DNA of 64,000 bases from Leclercia sp. LSNIH1 (GCF_002902985.1 NZ_CP026167.1:930001-994000); one strand, 5' to 3'. Shown: positions 13,588 through 28,555, counted from the stretch's first letter. A program made the numbers and translations. The notes: generated from the letters alone by a model not told the origin.

Positions 13588-14844
13588 TCAACCGAAGCGC
13601 GGCAGGAAATTAAAGGTATTACCGAACCAGCAAAAAATGACCACGACCCCGAAGAGGATCACCAGAGAAGGGATCGCCATCCCTCCCCAGACGGTGAAGA
13701 TCTTATCCGGGAATTTCTGTCTCGCTTTCAACGCCAGCAGGGCCGGGACAATGACCGCCCATAGGGTTGCACACAGCCCGGCACCGCCAATTCCGTAGAT
13801 AAAGCCGTTCGGGAAGATAAGGTAGAGCAAAGTGGGCGGCAGGAAGGTCAGCATGATTGTCTTCAGACGACCGGAGGGGGAATTATCCAGTTTAAAGAGG
13901 TCGGCAAGGTAATCGAACAAGCCTAGCGTGACGCCAAAGAAGGAGCTGGCGACGGCTAAATTGGAGAACACCAGTAAGCAAAATTCGATGACCCCGTGCT
14001 GGCGGGTGCCAAGGAAAGATTTCACCAGCGAATCGACGTTGCCCCCGGATGAGATGATCTCGTTGAAGCTGTCGCGGGTGATATTCCCCATCGTGCAATA
14101 CAACCAGAACAGATAGATAAAAAGCGCCAGCAGCGAGCCAAACACAAGGCTTTTTATCAGTTTATCTTTCCGCTTCCCATAGCAGATGATCAGGCTGGGA
14201 ATATTGCCATGAAAACCAAACGACGCCAGGCAGACGGGCAGGGCCATAAAGATATAGGGGAAGTAGCTGGTATTGCTGGCAGAGATAACGTTGCTGTCTC
14301 TTAATATCGAGTAATCAACCTGAAAGAAAAATGACCCAAAAACAACGATAAAGGCGATGATCTTAATGCCTAAAAACAGCGAGGTAATCCTGCTGGCGGC
14401 TAATGAGCTGAACCACAACACCGCCGCGACAAAGAGCGCCGTACTGACACCCACAATGCGCGGGTTCACATGCGTGCCCTGATTCATGGCGATGGTTTCA
14501 CTTATGATTGCGCCATTGGCCGAGATATAGGCATAGGTCAGGATATAAAGCACAAAGGCGACCGTGAAACCACTTACGATATTCCATTTATTGCCAAGCA
14601 GATCTTTGGTGACCGTATTAAAACTTGAGCCGACAGGATAGTTCAAATTTGCTTCCAGCAATAATAACCCGGAGTGAAGCATTGAAAACCAGGCAATAAT
14701 TAAAATAAAGGCACCCCAAAAAAACCATGCCCCTGCCAAATCCACGGGTAAAGCAAACATTCCCCCGCCAATAACGGTACCTGCTATAACCATGACACCC
14801 CAAACCGAAGAGTGTTTAGTCTCTAATTCTAAAGCGTTATCCAT
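13588..14844 (-). CDS. tnaB: Low-affinity tryptophan permease
   Basis: TnaB is an 11-helix amino acid permease of the aromatic AAAP family (TnaB/Mtr/TyrP) that imports tryptophan for tryptophanase. The 418-residue protein opens with a short hydrophilic tail and then VMVIAGTVIGGGMFALPVDLAGAWF, the family substrate-site helix, and contains FMALPVCLASFGFHGNIPSLI mid-protein. It follows tnaA by 90 bases on the same strand, so tnaC-tnaA-tnaB form one tryptophan-inducible operon. The N-terminal tail is a few residues longer than in E. coli. Confidence 0.96.
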   Translation of the reverse strand: MDNALELETKHSSVWGVMVIAGTVIGGGMFALPVDLAGAWFFWGAFILIIAWFSMLHSGLLLLEANLNYPVGSSFNTVTKDLLGNKWNIVSGFTVAFVLYILTYAYISANGAIISETIAMNQGTHVNPRIVGVSTALFVAAVLWFSSLAASRITSLFLGIKIIAFIVVFGSFFFQVDYSILRDSNVISASNTSYFPYIFMALPVCLASFGFHGNIPSLIICYGKRKDKLIKSLVFGSLLALFIYLFWLYCTMGNITRDSFNEIISSGGNVDSLVKSFLGTRQHGVIEFCLLVFSNLAVASSFFGVTLGLFDYLADLFKLDNSPSGRLKTIMLTFLPPTLLYLIFPNGFIYGIGGAGLCATLWAVIVPALLALKARQKFPDKIFTVWGGMAIPSLVILFGVVVIFCWFGNTFNFLPRFG

Positions 14845-14934
14845 GGTGCCCCCATCAATTATGGTAAGCCTGATGTTATTGATATATTTACTTTGTGGGT
14901 GGCTAACATTATTTAGCCACCCGGGGACAGAAGG

Positions 14935-16350
14935 TTAAACTTCTTTGAGTTTTGCAGTGAAGTGGCGTAATACTTTAGGTTCGTAAGTGAAGGTTAACCC
15001 TTTTATATTCTTCGCATTTTCTTTAACGTGTTTAAAGGCTTCGACGATGAAATCCATATGCGATTGCGTATACGTGGCCCGCGGAATCGTTAAACGCAGC
15101 AGCTCTGCCGGGCAAGGTAATTGTTTACCTGTTTTCGGATCGCGGCCTAATAAGAACGAACCGATCTCAACTGCGCGGATACCTGCTACTTTATAGAGCT
15201 CACAGGCCAGCGCCTGCGCCGGGAACTGTTCTGCTGGAATGTGCGGCAATAACTTACCCGCATCCACGAAGGCAGCATGGCCCCCCGCCTGCTGGCAAAC
15301 CACCCCGATGGCTTCCAGGCCGTCAACCAGGTACTGCACCTGATTAATCCGGTAGGCCAGCCAGTCCTGGCCCATGCCATCATGCAGGCCGACAGCCAGA
15401 CGCTCCATCGCGCCACCTTCAAGGCCACCGTAAGTCGGGAACCCTTCCTGAACGACGCACAACGTTCTGCACTCGGTGTAGACGTCGAAGTAGTCATCGT
15501 TCTTGATGCACAGCAACCCGCCCATGGGCACCATGGCATCTTTCTTGGCGGACATCGCCAGCATATCCGCGTACTTATAGGTTTCCCGGGTTATTTCCGC
15601 GATAGTCCAGTCTTTATATTCCGCTTCACGTTTCTGAATAAACCAGGCGTTTTCTGCGAAGCGCGCCGAATCCATGACGACCGGGATATCGTATTTTCTG
15701 GCAATCGCATACATCGCTTTCAGATTCGCCAGCGACACCGGCTGTCCACCGGCGGAGTTGCTGGTGATGGTTGCGACAATATAAGGCACGTTACTCGGCC
15801 CCACCTCTTCAATGCCGTTTTCCAGGCCCTGCAGGTCAAAATTGCCTTTAAAATCGTAACGGACGCCGGTATCGAATGCTTCCTTAATATAGACGTTGCG
15901 CACGGTGCAGCCATTTATCTGGCTATGACCCTGTGTGGTATCAAAGAAGTAGTTCGAGAAGGCGACCATTTTCGAGCGGTCTAACCCCTTCTCCTGCTCG
16001 CGTTTTTTGATTAACACAGGAATATAAATCTGCTCGGCGCCGCGCCCCTGATGGGTCGGGATAGTATATTGATAGCCGAAAATTTCTTTCACCGCGTCGG
16101 ACAGCGCATAGTAACTCCGGCTTCCGCTATAGGCTTCGTCACCGCGCAGCATGGCGGCCTGCATATTTTGTGTGACAGCGCCAGTGCCGCTGTCGGTCAG
16201 TAAATCAATAAACACGTCTTCGCTATCCAGCAGGAAAGGGTTCATCCCGGATTTAATAATAGCGTTTTCGCGATGCTCCCTTGTGGTGCGTTTAACTGGC
16301 TCAATAACTCTGATGCGAAATGGCTCTGGTAAATGTTTGAAGTTTTCCAT
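14935..16350 (-). CDS. tnaA: Tryptophanase
   Basis: TnaA is a PLP-dependent beta-eliminating lyase that cleaves tryptophan to indole, pyruvate and ammonia. It is full length at 471 residues, with the N-terminus [19 protein letters not shown], the active-site segment [14 protein letters not shown] that carries the PLP lysine (Lys270 region of the E. coli enzyme), and the C-terminus ending FTAKLKEV. Its presence predicts an indole-positive organism. Expression should depend on tryptophan-induced TnaC arrest and on CRP, both visible upstream. Confidence 0.98.
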   Translation of the reverse strand: MENFKHLPEPFRIRVIEPVKRTTREHRENAIIKSGMNPFLLDSEDVFIDLLTDSGTGAVTQNMQAAMLRGDEAYSGSRSYYALSDAVKEIFGYQYTIPTHQGRGAEQIYIPVLIKKREQEKGLDRSKMVAFSNYFFDTTQGHSQINGCTVRNVYIKEAFDTGVRYDFKGNFDLQGLENGIEEVGPSNVPYIVATITSNSAGGQPVSLANLKAMYAIARKYDIPVVMDSARFAENAWFIQKREAEYKDWTIAEITRETYKYADMLAMSAKKDAMVPMGGLLCIKNDDYFDVYTECRTLCVVQEGFPTYGGLEGGAMERLAVGLHDGMGQDWLAYRINQVQYLVDGLEAIGVVCQQAGGHAAFVDAGKLLPHIPAEQFPAQALACELYKVAGIRAVEIGSFLLGRDPKTGKQLPCPAELLRLTIPRATYTQSHMDFIVEAFKHVKENAKNIKGLTFTYEPKVLRHFTAKLKEV

Positions 16351-16578
16351 TATATCATTCCTGTTTTTATTGCAGCGGTGCTGGTGGCTATTTTAATAAC
16401 CATTAATACAGGCATGCCTGGGCCTGCCATACCGCTACGCAACCGGGAGAATATATTTCACCGACAGAGACGTGCAGAGGCACAATTGCAGCCTTATGGG
16501 CGCAATGATTTCAGGCATACCGGATAAATAGAGTGTTAATCTATTCAGGTTGCATAGAGAATGAGAAGCGAAGGGAGA
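16351..16578 (-). promoter_or_regulatory. tnaC-tnaA spacer with Rho-dependent attenuation region
   Basis: These 228 bases separate the TnaC stop from the tnaA start. In the E. coli operon, Rho loads at a rut site just after tnaC and terminates here unless the arrested ribosome covers it. On the minus strand the segment immediately after the tnaC stop is pyrimidine-rich (TCTCCCTTCGCTTCTCATTC), as a rut site should be. No intrinsic terminator is seen in it. The role is inferred by homology. Confidence 0.75.
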
Positions 16579-16653
16579 TTAAGGATGGTGATTGACAATT
16601 TTATTGTCAATATTGAACCACTTAGAAGTGATATATGTATTTAAGATAATCAT
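16579..16653 (-). CDS. tnaC: TnaC tryptophan-sensing leader peptide (24 residues)
   Basis: TnaC stalls the ribosome in the presence of free tryptophan, blocking Rho access and inducing tnaAB. The peptide begins MIILNTYITSKW and continues FNIDNKIVNHHP: the critical Trp12, Asp16 and Pro24 are all at the right positions, and the core TSKWFNIDNKIV is identical to E. coli. A second ATG lies directly upstream at 16656, so a 25-residue form is possible; the GAGGA ribosome site fits either. The stop codon is TAA, whereas E. coli uses TGA. Confidence 0.95.
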   Translation of the reverse strand: MIILNTYITSKWFNIDNKIVNHHP

Positions 16654-16728
16654 CATTGATTTATCCTCATTAGACACGCTACTACACTATTCGAATGAGA
16701 ATATTTGTCTATGCGCGGTGATATTAAT

Positions 16729-16744
16729 TGTGATTGTAATCACA
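16729..16744. promoter_or_regulatory. CRP-cAMP site of the tna promoter
   Basis: TGTGATTGTAATCACA is a perfect palindrome matching the CRP consensus TGTGA-N6-TCACA. Centred about 80 bases before tnaC, it is well placed for a class I promoter; a start near 16675 would put it at about -61.5. This fits known catabolite repression of tryptophanase. Confidence 0.93.
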
Positions 16745-16793
16745 GAGAATATAACAGGCGTATTTGGTATTTATTCAGGTAATATGAGAAAAG

Positions 16794-16832
16794 AAAAAGC
16801 CGCAATAACAGCGATGCTATTGCGGCTTTTTT
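16794..16832. terminator. Strong terminator between tnaC promoter and mnmE
   Basis: A stem AAAAGCCGCAATA / TATTGCGGCTTTT of 13 bp is flanked by A-runs and T-runs, so it is active on either strand. It ends mnmE (minus strand) transcription before the tna promoter. Confidence 0.9.
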
Positions 16833-16851
16833 GCAGTTAACTGCAACGGGT

Positions 16852-18216
16852 TTATTTCCCGATGCAGAAGCTGGAGAAGATGCGACCCAGCAGATCGTCC
16901 GAGGTAAACTCCCCGGTGATCTCGCTTAACGCCTGCTGCGCCAGACGCAGCTCTTCTGCCAGCAACTCTCCGGCCCAGGCGCCGAGCAGCTGCGCTTTAC
17001 CCTGATCCAGATGCTGTGCCGCCTCTTCCAGTGCCTGCAGATGGCGACGACGGGCGAGGAAGCCGCCCTCCATGCTGGTATCAAAGCCCATGCTCTGCTT
17101 CAGATGGTTGCGCAGCTCATCCACACCCTCGCCGGTGCGCGCCGACAGACGGATAAGTGAGTGACCATTCACATCGCTGATACCCAGCGTTTCGCCGGTG
17201 ACGTCCGCTTTGTTACGCACCACGGTGATCGGCAGTTTTGCCGGCAGGCGGGCGATAAAGTCTGGCCAGATCTCGGCCGGGTCAACGGCGGCGGTGGTAG
17301 TCCCGTCGACCATAAACAGCACCCGGTCGGCCTGCTCGATCTCCTGCCAGGCGCGCTCGATACCGATGCGCTCCACTTCGTCACTGGCATCGCGTAAGCC
17401 CGCGGTGTCGATGATATGCAGCGGCATACCATCGATATGAATATGTTCCCGCAGCACGTCGCGGGTGGTACCAGCAATGTCGGTAACAATTGCCGCTTCG
17501 CGCCCCGCCAGGGCATTCAGCAGGCTCGATTTCCCGGCATTAGGGCGACCAGCAATCACCACCTTCATCCCTTCGCGCAGCAGGCTGCCCTGACGCGCCT
17601 CGGCACGTACCGCGTCGAGATCGTTCATCACCGCGTTAAGCTGGGCTTCGATTTTGCCATCGGAGAGGAAGTCGATCTCCTCATCCGGGAAATCAATGGC
17701 TGCTTCCACGTAGATGCGCAGGTGAGTAAGTGCTTCCACCAGATGGTTAACGCGCGCGGAAAAGGCGCCCTGCAGCGAGTTCAGCGCCGAGCGCGCGGCC
17801 TGCTCGGAGCTGGCGTCGATCAGGTCGGCAATCGCTTCTGCCTGGGCCAGATCCAGCTTGTCGTTCAGAAACGCCCGCTCGGAGAACTCGCCCGGTTTAG
17901 CGATGCGTACGCCCGGCAGGGTCAGAATGCGTTTCAGCAGCAGGTCGAGGATCACCGGCCCGCCGTGGCCCTGCAGTTCGAGCACATCTTCGCCGGTAAA
18001 GGAGTTCGGGCCCGGGAACCAGAGTGCGATGCCCTGGTCCAGCGCCGTTCCGTCGCTATCTTTAAAGGGCAGATAATCGGCATAGCGTGGCTTTGGCAGT
18101 TTACCCAGCACCGCTTCTGCTACCTCGCGCGCCTTCAGGCCGGAGATACGCAGAATGCCCACACCACCGCGTCCCGGTGGGGTTGCCTGGGCGACGATAG
18201 TGTCGTTATGGCTCAT
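16852..18216 (-). CDS. mnmE: tRNA uridine-34 5-carboxymethylaminomethyl modification GTPase
   Basis: MnmE (TrmE) works with MnmG to modify U34 of certain tRNAs. The 454-residue product has the N-terminal folate-binding domain (residues 1-120), a helical domain interrupted by the G domain at about 215-375, and the conserved C-terminal CIGK with the catalytic Cys. G-domain motifs are visible: GRPNAGKSS (G1), GTTRD (G2), DTAGLRD (G3) and NKAD (G4). It is in the conserved mnmE-yidC-yidD-rnpA-rpmH order and is separated from yidC by a terminator. Confidence 0.98.
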   Translation of the reverse strand: MSHNDTIVAQATPPGRGGVGILRISGLKAREVAEAVLGKLPKPRYADYLPFKDSDGTALDQGIALWFPGPNSFTGEDVLELQGHGGPVILDLLLKRILTLPGVRIAKPGEFSERAFLNDKLDLAQAEAIADLIDASSEQAARSALNSLQGAFSARVNHLVEALTHLRIYVEAAIDFPDEEIDFLSDGKIEAQLNAVMNDLDAVRAEARQGSLLREGMKVVIAGRPNAGKSSLLNALAGREAAIVTDIAGTTRDVLREHIHIDGMPLHIIDTAGLRDASDEVERIGIERAWQEIEQADRVLFMVDGTTTAAVDPAEIWPDFIARLPAKLPITVVRNKADVTGETLGISDVNGHSLIRLSARTGEGVDELRNHLKQSMGFDTSMEGGFLARRRHLQALEEAAQHLDQGKAQLLGAWAGELLAEELRLAQQALSEITGEFTSDDLLGRIFSSFCIGK

Positions 18217-18240
18217 GGTTTGTCTCTTCTTAACGCAATA

Positions 18241-18271
18241 AAAAAGGCGGTCTGATGACCGCCTTTATTTT
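18241..18271. terminator. Terminator between yidC and mnmE
   Basis: A stem AAAGGCGGTC / GACCGCCTTT with a short TGAT loop and flanking A- and T-runs lies in the 74-base gap. It may only partly stop yidC transcription before mnmE. Confidence 0.8.
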
Positions 18272-18290
18272 AGCTACAGCCTACTTGGGA

Positions 18291-19934
18291 TCAGGAGCTT
18301 TTCTTTTCGCGGCTATGCAGGCCACGTTTTTCCAGACCACGGTAGATCAGCTGTTGCTGAAGGATGGTTACCAGGTTGCTGACGATATAGTACAGCACCA
18401 GACCTGACGGGAACCACAGGAAGAACACGGTGAAGATGACCGGCATAAAGGTCATGATCTTCTGCTGCATCGGGTCGGTCACGGTGGTCGGCGACATCTT
18501 CTGGATGAAGAACATCGTCACGCCCATCAGGATCGGCAGGATGTAGTACGGGTCCTGTGCGGAGAGGTCATGGATCCACAGCGCGAACGGCGCGTGGCGC
18601 AGCTCAACGGAGCCCATCAGCATGTAGTAGAGCGCAAGGAAGATAGGCATCTGGATCAGCAGCGGGAAGCAGCCACCCAGCGGGTTCACTTTCTCGGCTT
18701 TGTACAGGGCCATCATCTCCTGGCTCTGACGCTGCTTGTCATCGCCCAGACGCTCACGCATCGCCTGAATCTTCGGCTGTAGCATACGCATCTTCGCCAT
18801 GGAGGTGTACTGCGCTTTGGTCAGCGGGTACATGATGCCACGAACGATAAAGGTGATAACGATGATGGAGAAGCCCCAGTTACCCAGGAAGCTGTGGATC
18901 CACTTCAGCAGCTTGAACAGCGGCTGAGAGATGAACCACAACCAACCGTAGTCTACGGTCAGGTCCAGGTGCGGCGCCACGGCAGCCATTTTGTCCTGGA
19001 TTTCCGGGCCGACCCACAGGGTGCTGGCCAGCGTACCGGTTTGACCCGGCTGAACCAGAACCGGCTGAGACTTATAGCCGATAGCGGCAACACCGTTACC
19101 CAGGTTCGCGGTATAGAAGTTGTTGGTACCGTCGTTATTCGGGATCCACGCGGTAGCGAAATACTGCTGCAGCATCGCAACCCAGCCGCCTTTGGAGCTG
19201 ACGTTCAGGTTTTCGTTATCGGCGATGGTGTCGAACTTGTATTTCTCGTATTTCGCGTCTGGCGTAGAGTACGCTGCGCCGCGGAAGGTGTGCAGCGCGA
19301 AGTTGCTGCTTCCGGTGTCGCGGTGCGACGGCAGATTGATGGACTGCTTCAGCTGACCAAAGGTCGACACTTCCAGCGGCTTCGCTCCGGCGTTCTGTAC
19401 GTTATAGCCCACGTTTACCGCAAACTCACCGCGTTTCAGGGTGAAGGTTTTGGTGAAGGTGTTACCCGCGGCGTCGGTGTAGGTCAGCGGAATGGTGATT
19501 TCGTTCTGACCATCGGCCAGCACAAAGGTATCGCTGTCTACGTTATACAGCGGACGCGCACCGTTAGCCGGGTTATCCGGGCCATCACGACCGGTCAGGC
19601 CGCTCTGTGCCTGATAGATAAACTCAGGCGTGGTTTCCAGCAGCTGGAAAGGTTCGGAAGACTTCAGCTCTTTCGGGTAGGTCAACAGCAGCGCCTGCTC
19701 AATATCACCACCACGGGTGTTGATAGTCAGCTCAAGCACATCGGTCTTAACCGTAATCTGTTTCCCCTGGCCACTGGCCGGTACGCCCTGGTCGGCGGCG
19801 CTACCCGCTGCGGTGGTCGTTGTCTGCGTGACCTGCTGCTGAGGTTGAGGATTTTTGTCCTGCTCCCAAGCCTGGAAGATCATGAAAGACACGAACAACA
19901 AAGCGATGATAAGAAGATTGCGTTGCGAATCCAT
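18291..19934 (-). CDS. yidC: Membrane protein insertase YidC
   Basis: YidC inserts and folds inner-membrane proteins, alone or with SecYEG. The 547-residue protein has an N-terminal helix (residues ~6-22, [17 protein letters not shown]), a large periplasmic beta-sandwich domain (~60-340, preceded by a low-complexity [13 protein letters not shown] linker), and five C-terminal helices. The cytoplasmic loop and groove residues lie in [22 protein letters not shown], where the Arg is the conserved groove arginine. It starts only two bases after yidD, so it is translationally coupled to the upstream genes. Confidence 0.98.
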   Translation of the reverse strand: MDSQRNLLIIALLFVSFMIFQAWEQDKNPQPQQQVTQTTTTAAGSAADQGVPASGQGKQITVKTDVLELTINTRGGDIEQALLLTYPKELKSSEPFQLLETTPEFIYQAQSGLTGRDGPDNPANGARPLYNVDSDTFVLADGQNEITIPLTYTDAAGNTFTKTFTLKRGEFAVNVGYNVQNAGAKPLEVSTFGQLKQSINLPSHRDTGSSNFALHTFRGAAYSTPDAKYEKYKFDTIADNENLNVSSKGGWVAMLQQYFATAWIPNNDGTNNFYTANLGNGVAAIGYKSQPVLVQPGQTGTLASTLWVGPEIQDKMAAVAPHLDLTVDYGWLWFISQPLFKLLKWIHSFLGNWGFSIIVITFIVRGIMYPLTKAQYTSMAKMRMLQPKIQAMRERLGDDKQRQSQEMMALYKAEKVNPLGGCFPLLIQMPIFLALYYMLMGSVELRHAPFALWIHDLSAQDPYYILPILMGVTMFFIQKMSPTTVTDPMQQKIMTFMPVIFTVFFLWFPSGLVLYYIVSNLVTILQQQLIYRGLEKRGLHSREKKSS

Positions 19935-19936
19935 CG

Positions 19937-20194
19937 TTAGTGTTCTCTGGTATCAAAAGGTCCTGGAGGGACGGGGTCGTCTCCACCTGGGTGTAAAGGG
20001 TGGCATTTTAATACGCGTTTCACCGTCAACCAACTGCCTTTTATCACTCCAAACCTGCGCAATGCCTCAATTCCGTATTGCGAACAGGTCGGTCTGAAAC
20101 GGCAGTGTGGCCCGAGTAGCGGACTAATCAGGCGTTGATAGACCCGGATAAGGCCGATCAGGACCCGTGAGCCAGGCGACAGTGGCGGCGCCAT
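19937..20194 (-). CDS. yidD: Membrane protein insertion efficiency factor YidD
   Basis: An 85-residue amphipathic protein of the YidD family (Haemolytic domain), which assists insertion of membrane proteins via YidC. Family residues are clear: [15 protein letters not shown], the Cys pair region [11 protein letters not shown] and [14 protein letters not shown]. Its 5' end overlaps the rnpA 3' end by 37 bases in another frame, the usual enterobacterial arrangement, and it ends two bases before yidC. Confidence 0.96.
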   Translation of the reverse strand: MAPPLSPGSRVLIGLIRVYQRLISPLLGPHCRFRPTCSQYGIEALRRFGVIKGSWLTVKRVLKCHPLHPGGDDPVPPGPFDTREH

Positions 20195-20517
20195 AATTTT
20201 TCCAACGCTTCCGAGAGAGCACGGTTATCGAGGTCGGCAACCCCTTTTTTAGCCACCACCACGAAATCCATAGAAGGCAGTTCATGTTGACGTAAACGGA
20301 AGCTTTCACGCGTCAGACGTTTAATCCGATTGCGTTCATGCGCACGCTTAACGTTTTTCTTGGCGACAGTGAGACCGATACGGGGATGCCCCAGCGAATT
20401 TTGGCGGCCGAGAATGGTGATTTGCGGCGTGCCAGCCCGTTGTGGCTGCTGGAAGACGAAAGTGAAATGAGTGGGAGTTAACAAACGTAACTCCCTGGGA
20501 AATGCTAGCTTAACCAC
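20158..20517 (-). CDS. rnpA: Ribonuclease P protein component
   Basis: RnpA is the basic protein cofactor of RNase P, which trims tRNA 5' ends. The 119-residue protein has the family core [23 protein letters not shown] (the RNR motif, residues ~54-75) and starts [18 protein letters not shown]. It lies 16 bases downstream of rpmH, in the same operon, and overlaps yidD at its 3' end. Confidence 0.98.
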   Translation of the reverse strand: MVKLAFPRELRLLTPTHFTFVFQQPQRAGTPQITILGRQNSLGHPRIGLTVAKKNVKRAHERNRIKRLTRESFRLRQHELPSMDFVVVAKKGVADLDNRALSEALEKLWRRHCRLAHGS

Positions 20518-20533
20518 TCAGGGGTTAGCTTAA

Positions 20534-21277
<744 letters not shown>

Positions 21278-22678
21278 GTGTCACTTTCGCTTTGGCAGCA
21301 GTGTCTTGCCCGATTGCAGGATGAGTTACCAGCCACAGAATTCAGTATGTGGATCCGCCCGTTGCAGGCGGAACTGAGCGATAACACGCTGGCTTTGTAT
21401 GCGCCAAACCGTTTTGTGCTCGATTGGGTCAGGGACAAATACCTCAATAACATCAACGGACTGCTAAACGAATTTTGCGGTGCCGATGCCCCACAGCTGC
21501 GTTTTGAAGTGGGCACTAAACCGGTCACCCAAACCCTCAAAGAGACCGTTAACGTCGCCGCTGCGCCCGCGCAGACCGCGCAGGTTCAGATGCCGCGCGT
21601 CGCGCCTGCGCCGCGTGCGGGCTGGGATAACGTCCCGGCACCGGCAGAGCCAACCTACCGCTCTAACGTTAACGTCAAACACACCTTTGATAACTTCGTC
21701 GAAGGTAAATCGAACCAGCTGGCCCGCGCGGCGGCGCGCCAGGTGGCGGATAACCCGGGCGGCGCCTATAACCCGCTGTTCCTTTATGGCGGTACCGGTC
21801 TGGGTAAAACGCACCTGCTGCATGCGGTAGGCAATGGCATTATGGCGCGTAAGCCCAATGCCAAAGTGGTGTATATGCACTCCGAGCGCTTCGTTCAGGA
21901 TATGGTAAAAGCCCTGCAAAACAATGCGATCGAAGAGTTTAAACGCTATTACCGTTCCGTTGATGCGCTGCTGATCGATGACATCCAGTTCTTTGCCAAT
22001 AAAGAACGATCCCAGGAAGAGTTTTTCCACACCTTCAATGCGCTGCTGGAAGGCAATCAGCAGATCATTTTGACCTCGGATCGCTATCCAAAAGAGATCA
22101 ACGGGGTTGAAGATCGTCTGAAATCGCGCTTCGGCTGGGGCCTGACCGTGGCGATCGAGCCACCGGAGCTGGAAACCCGCGTGGCGATCCTGATGAAAAA
22201 GGCCGACGAGAACGACATTCGTCTGCCGGGTGAGGTGGCGTTCTTTATCGCCAAGCGTCTGCGTTCCAACGTTCGTGAGCTTGAGGGCGCACTGAACCGC
22301 GTTATTGCTAACGCCAACTTTACCGGACGGGCGATCACCATCGATTTCGTGCGTGAGGCGCTGCGCGATCTGCTGGCGCTGCAGGAAAAACTGGTCACCA
22401 TCGACAATATTCAGAAGACGGTGGCGGAGTACTACAAAATTAAAGTGGCAGATTTGCTGTCTAAACGTCGTTCCCGCTCGGTGGCGAGACCGCGTCAGAT
22501 GGCGATGGCGCTGGCAAAGGAATTAACCAACCACAGTCTGCCGGAGATCGGCGATGCGTTTGGTGGCCGTGACCATACCACCGTGCTGCACGCCTGCCGT
22601 AAGATCGAGCAGCTGCGTGAAGAAAGCCACGACATAAAAGAAGACTTCTCCAATTTAATCAGAACATTATCATCGTGA
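21278..22678 (+). CDS. dnaA: Chromosomal replication initiator DnaA
   Basis: DnaA-ATP binds oriC DnaA boxes, melts the DNA and loads DnaB. The 466-residue product has domain I ([16 protein letters not shown], residues 2-85), a variable Ala/Pro-rich linker (~86-130), an AAA+ domain with Walker A GGTGLGKT and Walker B LLIDDIQF, and the C-terminal DNA-binding domain with the signature [15 protein letters not shown]. The start is the GTG at 21278, as in E. coli; the four-codon longer frame is not family-like. A DnaA box upstream implies autoregulation. Confidence 0.98.
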   Translation: MSLSLWQQCLARLQDELPATEFSMWIRPLQAELSDNTLALYAPNRFVLDWVRDKYLNNINGLLNEFCGADAPQLRFEVGTKPVTQTLKETVNVAAAPAQTAQVQMPRVAPAPRAGWDNVPAPAEPTYRSNVNVKHTFDNFVEGKSNQLARAAARQVADNPGGAYNPLFLYGGTGLGKTHLLHAVGNGIMARKPNAKVVYMHSERFVQDMVKALQNNAIEEFKRYYRSVDALLIDDIQFFANKERSQEEFFHTFNALLEGNQQIILTSDRYPKEINGVEDRLKSRFGWGLTVAIEPPELETRVAILMKKADENDIRLPGEVAFFIAKRLRSNVRELEGALNRVIANANFTGRAITIDFVREALRDLLALQEKLVTIDNIQKTVAEYYKIKVADLLSKRRSRSVARPRQMAMALAKELTNHSLPEIGDAFGGRDHTTVLHACRKIEQLREESHDIKEDFSNLIRTLSS

Positions 22679-22682
22679 TGCT

Positions 22683-23785
22683 ATGAAATTTACCGTTGAA
22701 CGTGAACATTTATTAAAACCGCTGCAACAGGTGAGTGGCCCATTAGGCGGCCGCCCGACGCTGCCTATTCTTGGTAACCTGCTGCTGCAGGTGGCAGACG
22801 GCACGCTGTCGCTGACCGGGACCGATCTCGAGATGGAAATGGTCGCACGTGTGACGCTTTCTCAGCCTCACGAAGCGGGCGCAACCACCGTTCCGGCGCG
22901 TAAGTTCTTTGATATCTGCCGCGGACTGCCTGAAGGGGCAGAGATTGCCGTGCAGCTGGAAGGCGACCGTATGCTGGTGCGCTCTGGCCGCAGCCGTTTT
23001 TCGCTCTCTACGCTGCCTGCTGCTGACTTCCCGAACCTGGACGACTGGCAGAGTGAAGTCGAATTCACCCTGCCACAGGCCACCATGAAACGCCTGATTG
23101 AAGCTACCCAGTTCTCTATGGCGCATCAGGACGTTCGCTACTACTTAAACGGTATGCTGTTCGAAACCGAAGGGGAAGAGCTGCGTACCGTTGCCACCGA
23201 CGGTCACCGCCTGGCGGTCTGCTCCATGCCGGTTGGCGTGACGCTGCCGAACCATTCGGTGATCGTACCGCGTAAAGGCGTGATTGAACTGATGCGTATG
23301 CTCGACGGCGGTGAAACCCCGCTGCGCGTGCAGATTGGCAGCAACAATATCCGCGCTCACGTGGGCGACTTCATCTTTACCTCCAAGCTGGTAGATGGCC
23401 GTTTCCCGGACTATCGCCGCGTATTGCCGAAGAACCCGGACAAAACGCTGGAAGCGGGCTGCGATATCCTCAAGCAGGCCTTTGCCCGCGCGGCAATCCT
23501 CTCCAACGAGAAGTTCCGCGGCGTGCGTCTGTATGTGAGCGAAAACCAGCTGAAGATCACGGCCAACAACCCGGAACAGGAAGAGGCCGAAGAGATTCTG
23601 GATGTCACCTATGCCGCAGGCACCGAGATGGAAATCGGCTTTAACGTCAGTTACGTGCTGGATGTGCTGAACGCGCTGAAGTGCGAGAACGTGCGTATTC
23701 TGCTGACCGACTCCGTGTCGAGCGTACAAATTGAAGATGCTGCCAGCCAGAGTGCGGCTTATGTTGTCATGCCAATGAGACTGTA

Positions 23786-23786
<1 letters not shown>
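22683..23786 (+). CDS. dnaN: DNA polymerase III beta sliding clamp
   Basis: The beta clamp encircles DNA and tethers polymerases. The product is 367 residues with the three-fold repeated clamp domains; the start [21 protein letters not shown] and the end [12 protein letters not shown], whose tail forms part of the partner-binding cleft, are canonical. It begins four bases after dnaA and shares its last base with the recF start (TAATG), consistent with a dnaA-dnaN-recF operon. Confidence 0.98.
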
Positions 23787-27299
<3,513 letters not shown>

Positions 27300-27308
27300 G
27301 CCGTTTGT

Positions 27309-27377
27309 TCCCCGGTGGCGCTGCGCTTACCGGGGCTACAGGTTTCGTAGGCCCGGTACGCGTCAGCGTCACCGGGC
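27309..27377. repeat. REP pair between gyrB and yidA
   Basis: Two REP-type palindromes, 27309-27339 (TCCCCGGTGGCGCTGCGCTT...) and 27347-27377 (GTAGGCCCGGTACGC...CACCGGGC), lie in the gyrB-yidA gap. They resemble the units near pstS, dgoD and ibpB. Confidence 0.8.
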
Positions 27378-27492
27378 TTTTCTTTAGATGCAAAAGAGGA
27401 ATTTCCTCTCCAGACCCCATCCCCTTTCTTACCGTGTTTTTTGAGCGGAATCGCGCTAGCATGAGGAAAGACTCATTCCAACCGGGGATCTC

Positions 27493-28305
27493 ATGGCTAT
27501 CAAACTCATTGCAATCGATATGGACGGCACGCTGCTGCTGCCAGACCACACCATCTCTCCTGCCGTTAAAAATGCGATTGCCGCAGCCCGGGAGAAGGGC
27601 GTGAACGTGGTGCTTTGCACCGGTCGCCCATATGCGGGGGTGCATAACTACCTGAAAGAGCTGCACATGAACGAGCCAGGAGATTACTGCATTACCTACA
27701 ACGGTGCGCTGGTGCAGAAAGCGGCCGATGGCAGCACGGTGGCGCAGACGGCGCTGAGCTATGAAGACTATCGCTATCTGGAACAACTCTCCCGCGAGGT
27801 AGGCTCGCACTTCCACGCCCTCGACCGCACCACGCTGTACACCGCGAACCGCGACATCAGCTACTACACGGTACATGAATCCTACGTCGCCACCATCCCG
27901 CTGGTGTTCTGCGAAGCGGAAAAAATGGATCCCGAAACCCAGTTCCTGAAGGTTATGATGATCGATGAGCCCGCCATTCTCGACCAGGCCATCGCCCGCA
28001 TTCCGGATGAGGTAAAAGAGAAGTACACCGTGCTGAAAAGTGCGCCGTACTTCCTCGAAATCCTCGATAAACGCGTCAATAAAGGCACCAGCGTGAAGTC
28101 GCTGGCCGAAACGCTGGGGATCAAGCCGGAAGAGATCATGACGCTCGGCGATCAGGAAAACGACATTGCGATGCTGGAATATGCTGGCTTAGGCGTGGCG
28201 ATGGAGAACGCGATCCCGTCGGTGAAAGAGGTGGCTAACTTCGTCACTAAATCTAACCTCGAAGATGGCGTGGCCTACGCGATTGAGAAGTTTGTGCTGA
28301 ATTAA
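27493..28305 (+). CDS. yidA: HAD-superfamily sugar phosphatase YidA
   Basis: A 270-residue Cof-type HAD phosphatase with broad sugar-phosphate activity in E. coli. Motif I is IAIDMDGTLL (residues 6-15), followed by TGRP, a C2 cap domain (~85-200), and motif IV TLGDQENDIAMLEYAG with GVAMENA. It is preceded by GGGGATCTC rather than a strong ribosome site and is monocistronic between a REP pair and a terminator. Confidence 0.95.
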   Translation: MAIKLIAIDMDGTLLLPDHTISPAVKNAIAAAREKGVNVVLCTGRPYAGVHNYLKELHMNEPGDYCITYNGALVQKAADGSTVAQTALSYEDYRYLEQLSREVGSHFHALDRTTLYTANRDISYYTVHESYVATIPLVFCEAEKMDPETQFLKVMMIDEPAILDQAIARIPDEVKEKYTVLKSAPYFLEILDKRVNKGTSVKSLAETLGIKPEEIMTLGDQENDIAMLEYAGLGVAMENAIPSVKEVANFVTKSNLEDGVAYAIEKFVLN

Positions 28306-28329
28306 AGCCTGGCAAAATACGCGCTCCCG

Positions 28330-28356
28330 AACCCGCACTCGTTGCGGGTTTTTTTA
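28330..28356 (+). terminator. Terminator of yidA
   Basis: A stem AACCCGCA / TGCGGGTT with a CTCGT-type loop is followed by seven T residues, 25 bases after yidA. Confidence 0.9.
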
Positions 28357-28415
28357 TCCCCTCAAGAACCTTTCTTTAACATTCCTTTCACTGATTGCTC
28401 TTTTTGTGATCTGGA

Positions 28416-28447
28416 TTGTAGTACAACACAATGTGATTGTACTACAT
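28416..28447. promoter_or_regulatory. Two DgoR operator sites
   Basis: Two near-identical odd palindromes lie 21 bases apart centre to centre, about two helical turns: TTGTAGTACAA (28416-28426) and TTGTACTACAT (28437-28447). Both match the GntR/FadR-type half-sites expected for DgoR, which autorepresses the dgo operon until D-galactonate is present. They lie about 110-140 bases before dgoR. Confidence 0.8.
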
Positions 28448-28555
28448 TACGACCACAGCAATGACGAATGGCATCACGTTTGTACTGCAAAATTGAGGCG
28501 AAATTCAGCGGTCGCGGTAAAGTAGGGGCGGACCTACAGAGCACAAGGACTCTCC

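Noticed and set aside
18894..19940. 348-residue open frame antisense to yidC
   Set aside because: Shadow frame on the opposite strand of a certain gene; low-complexity, Arg-rich translation without recognisable domains.
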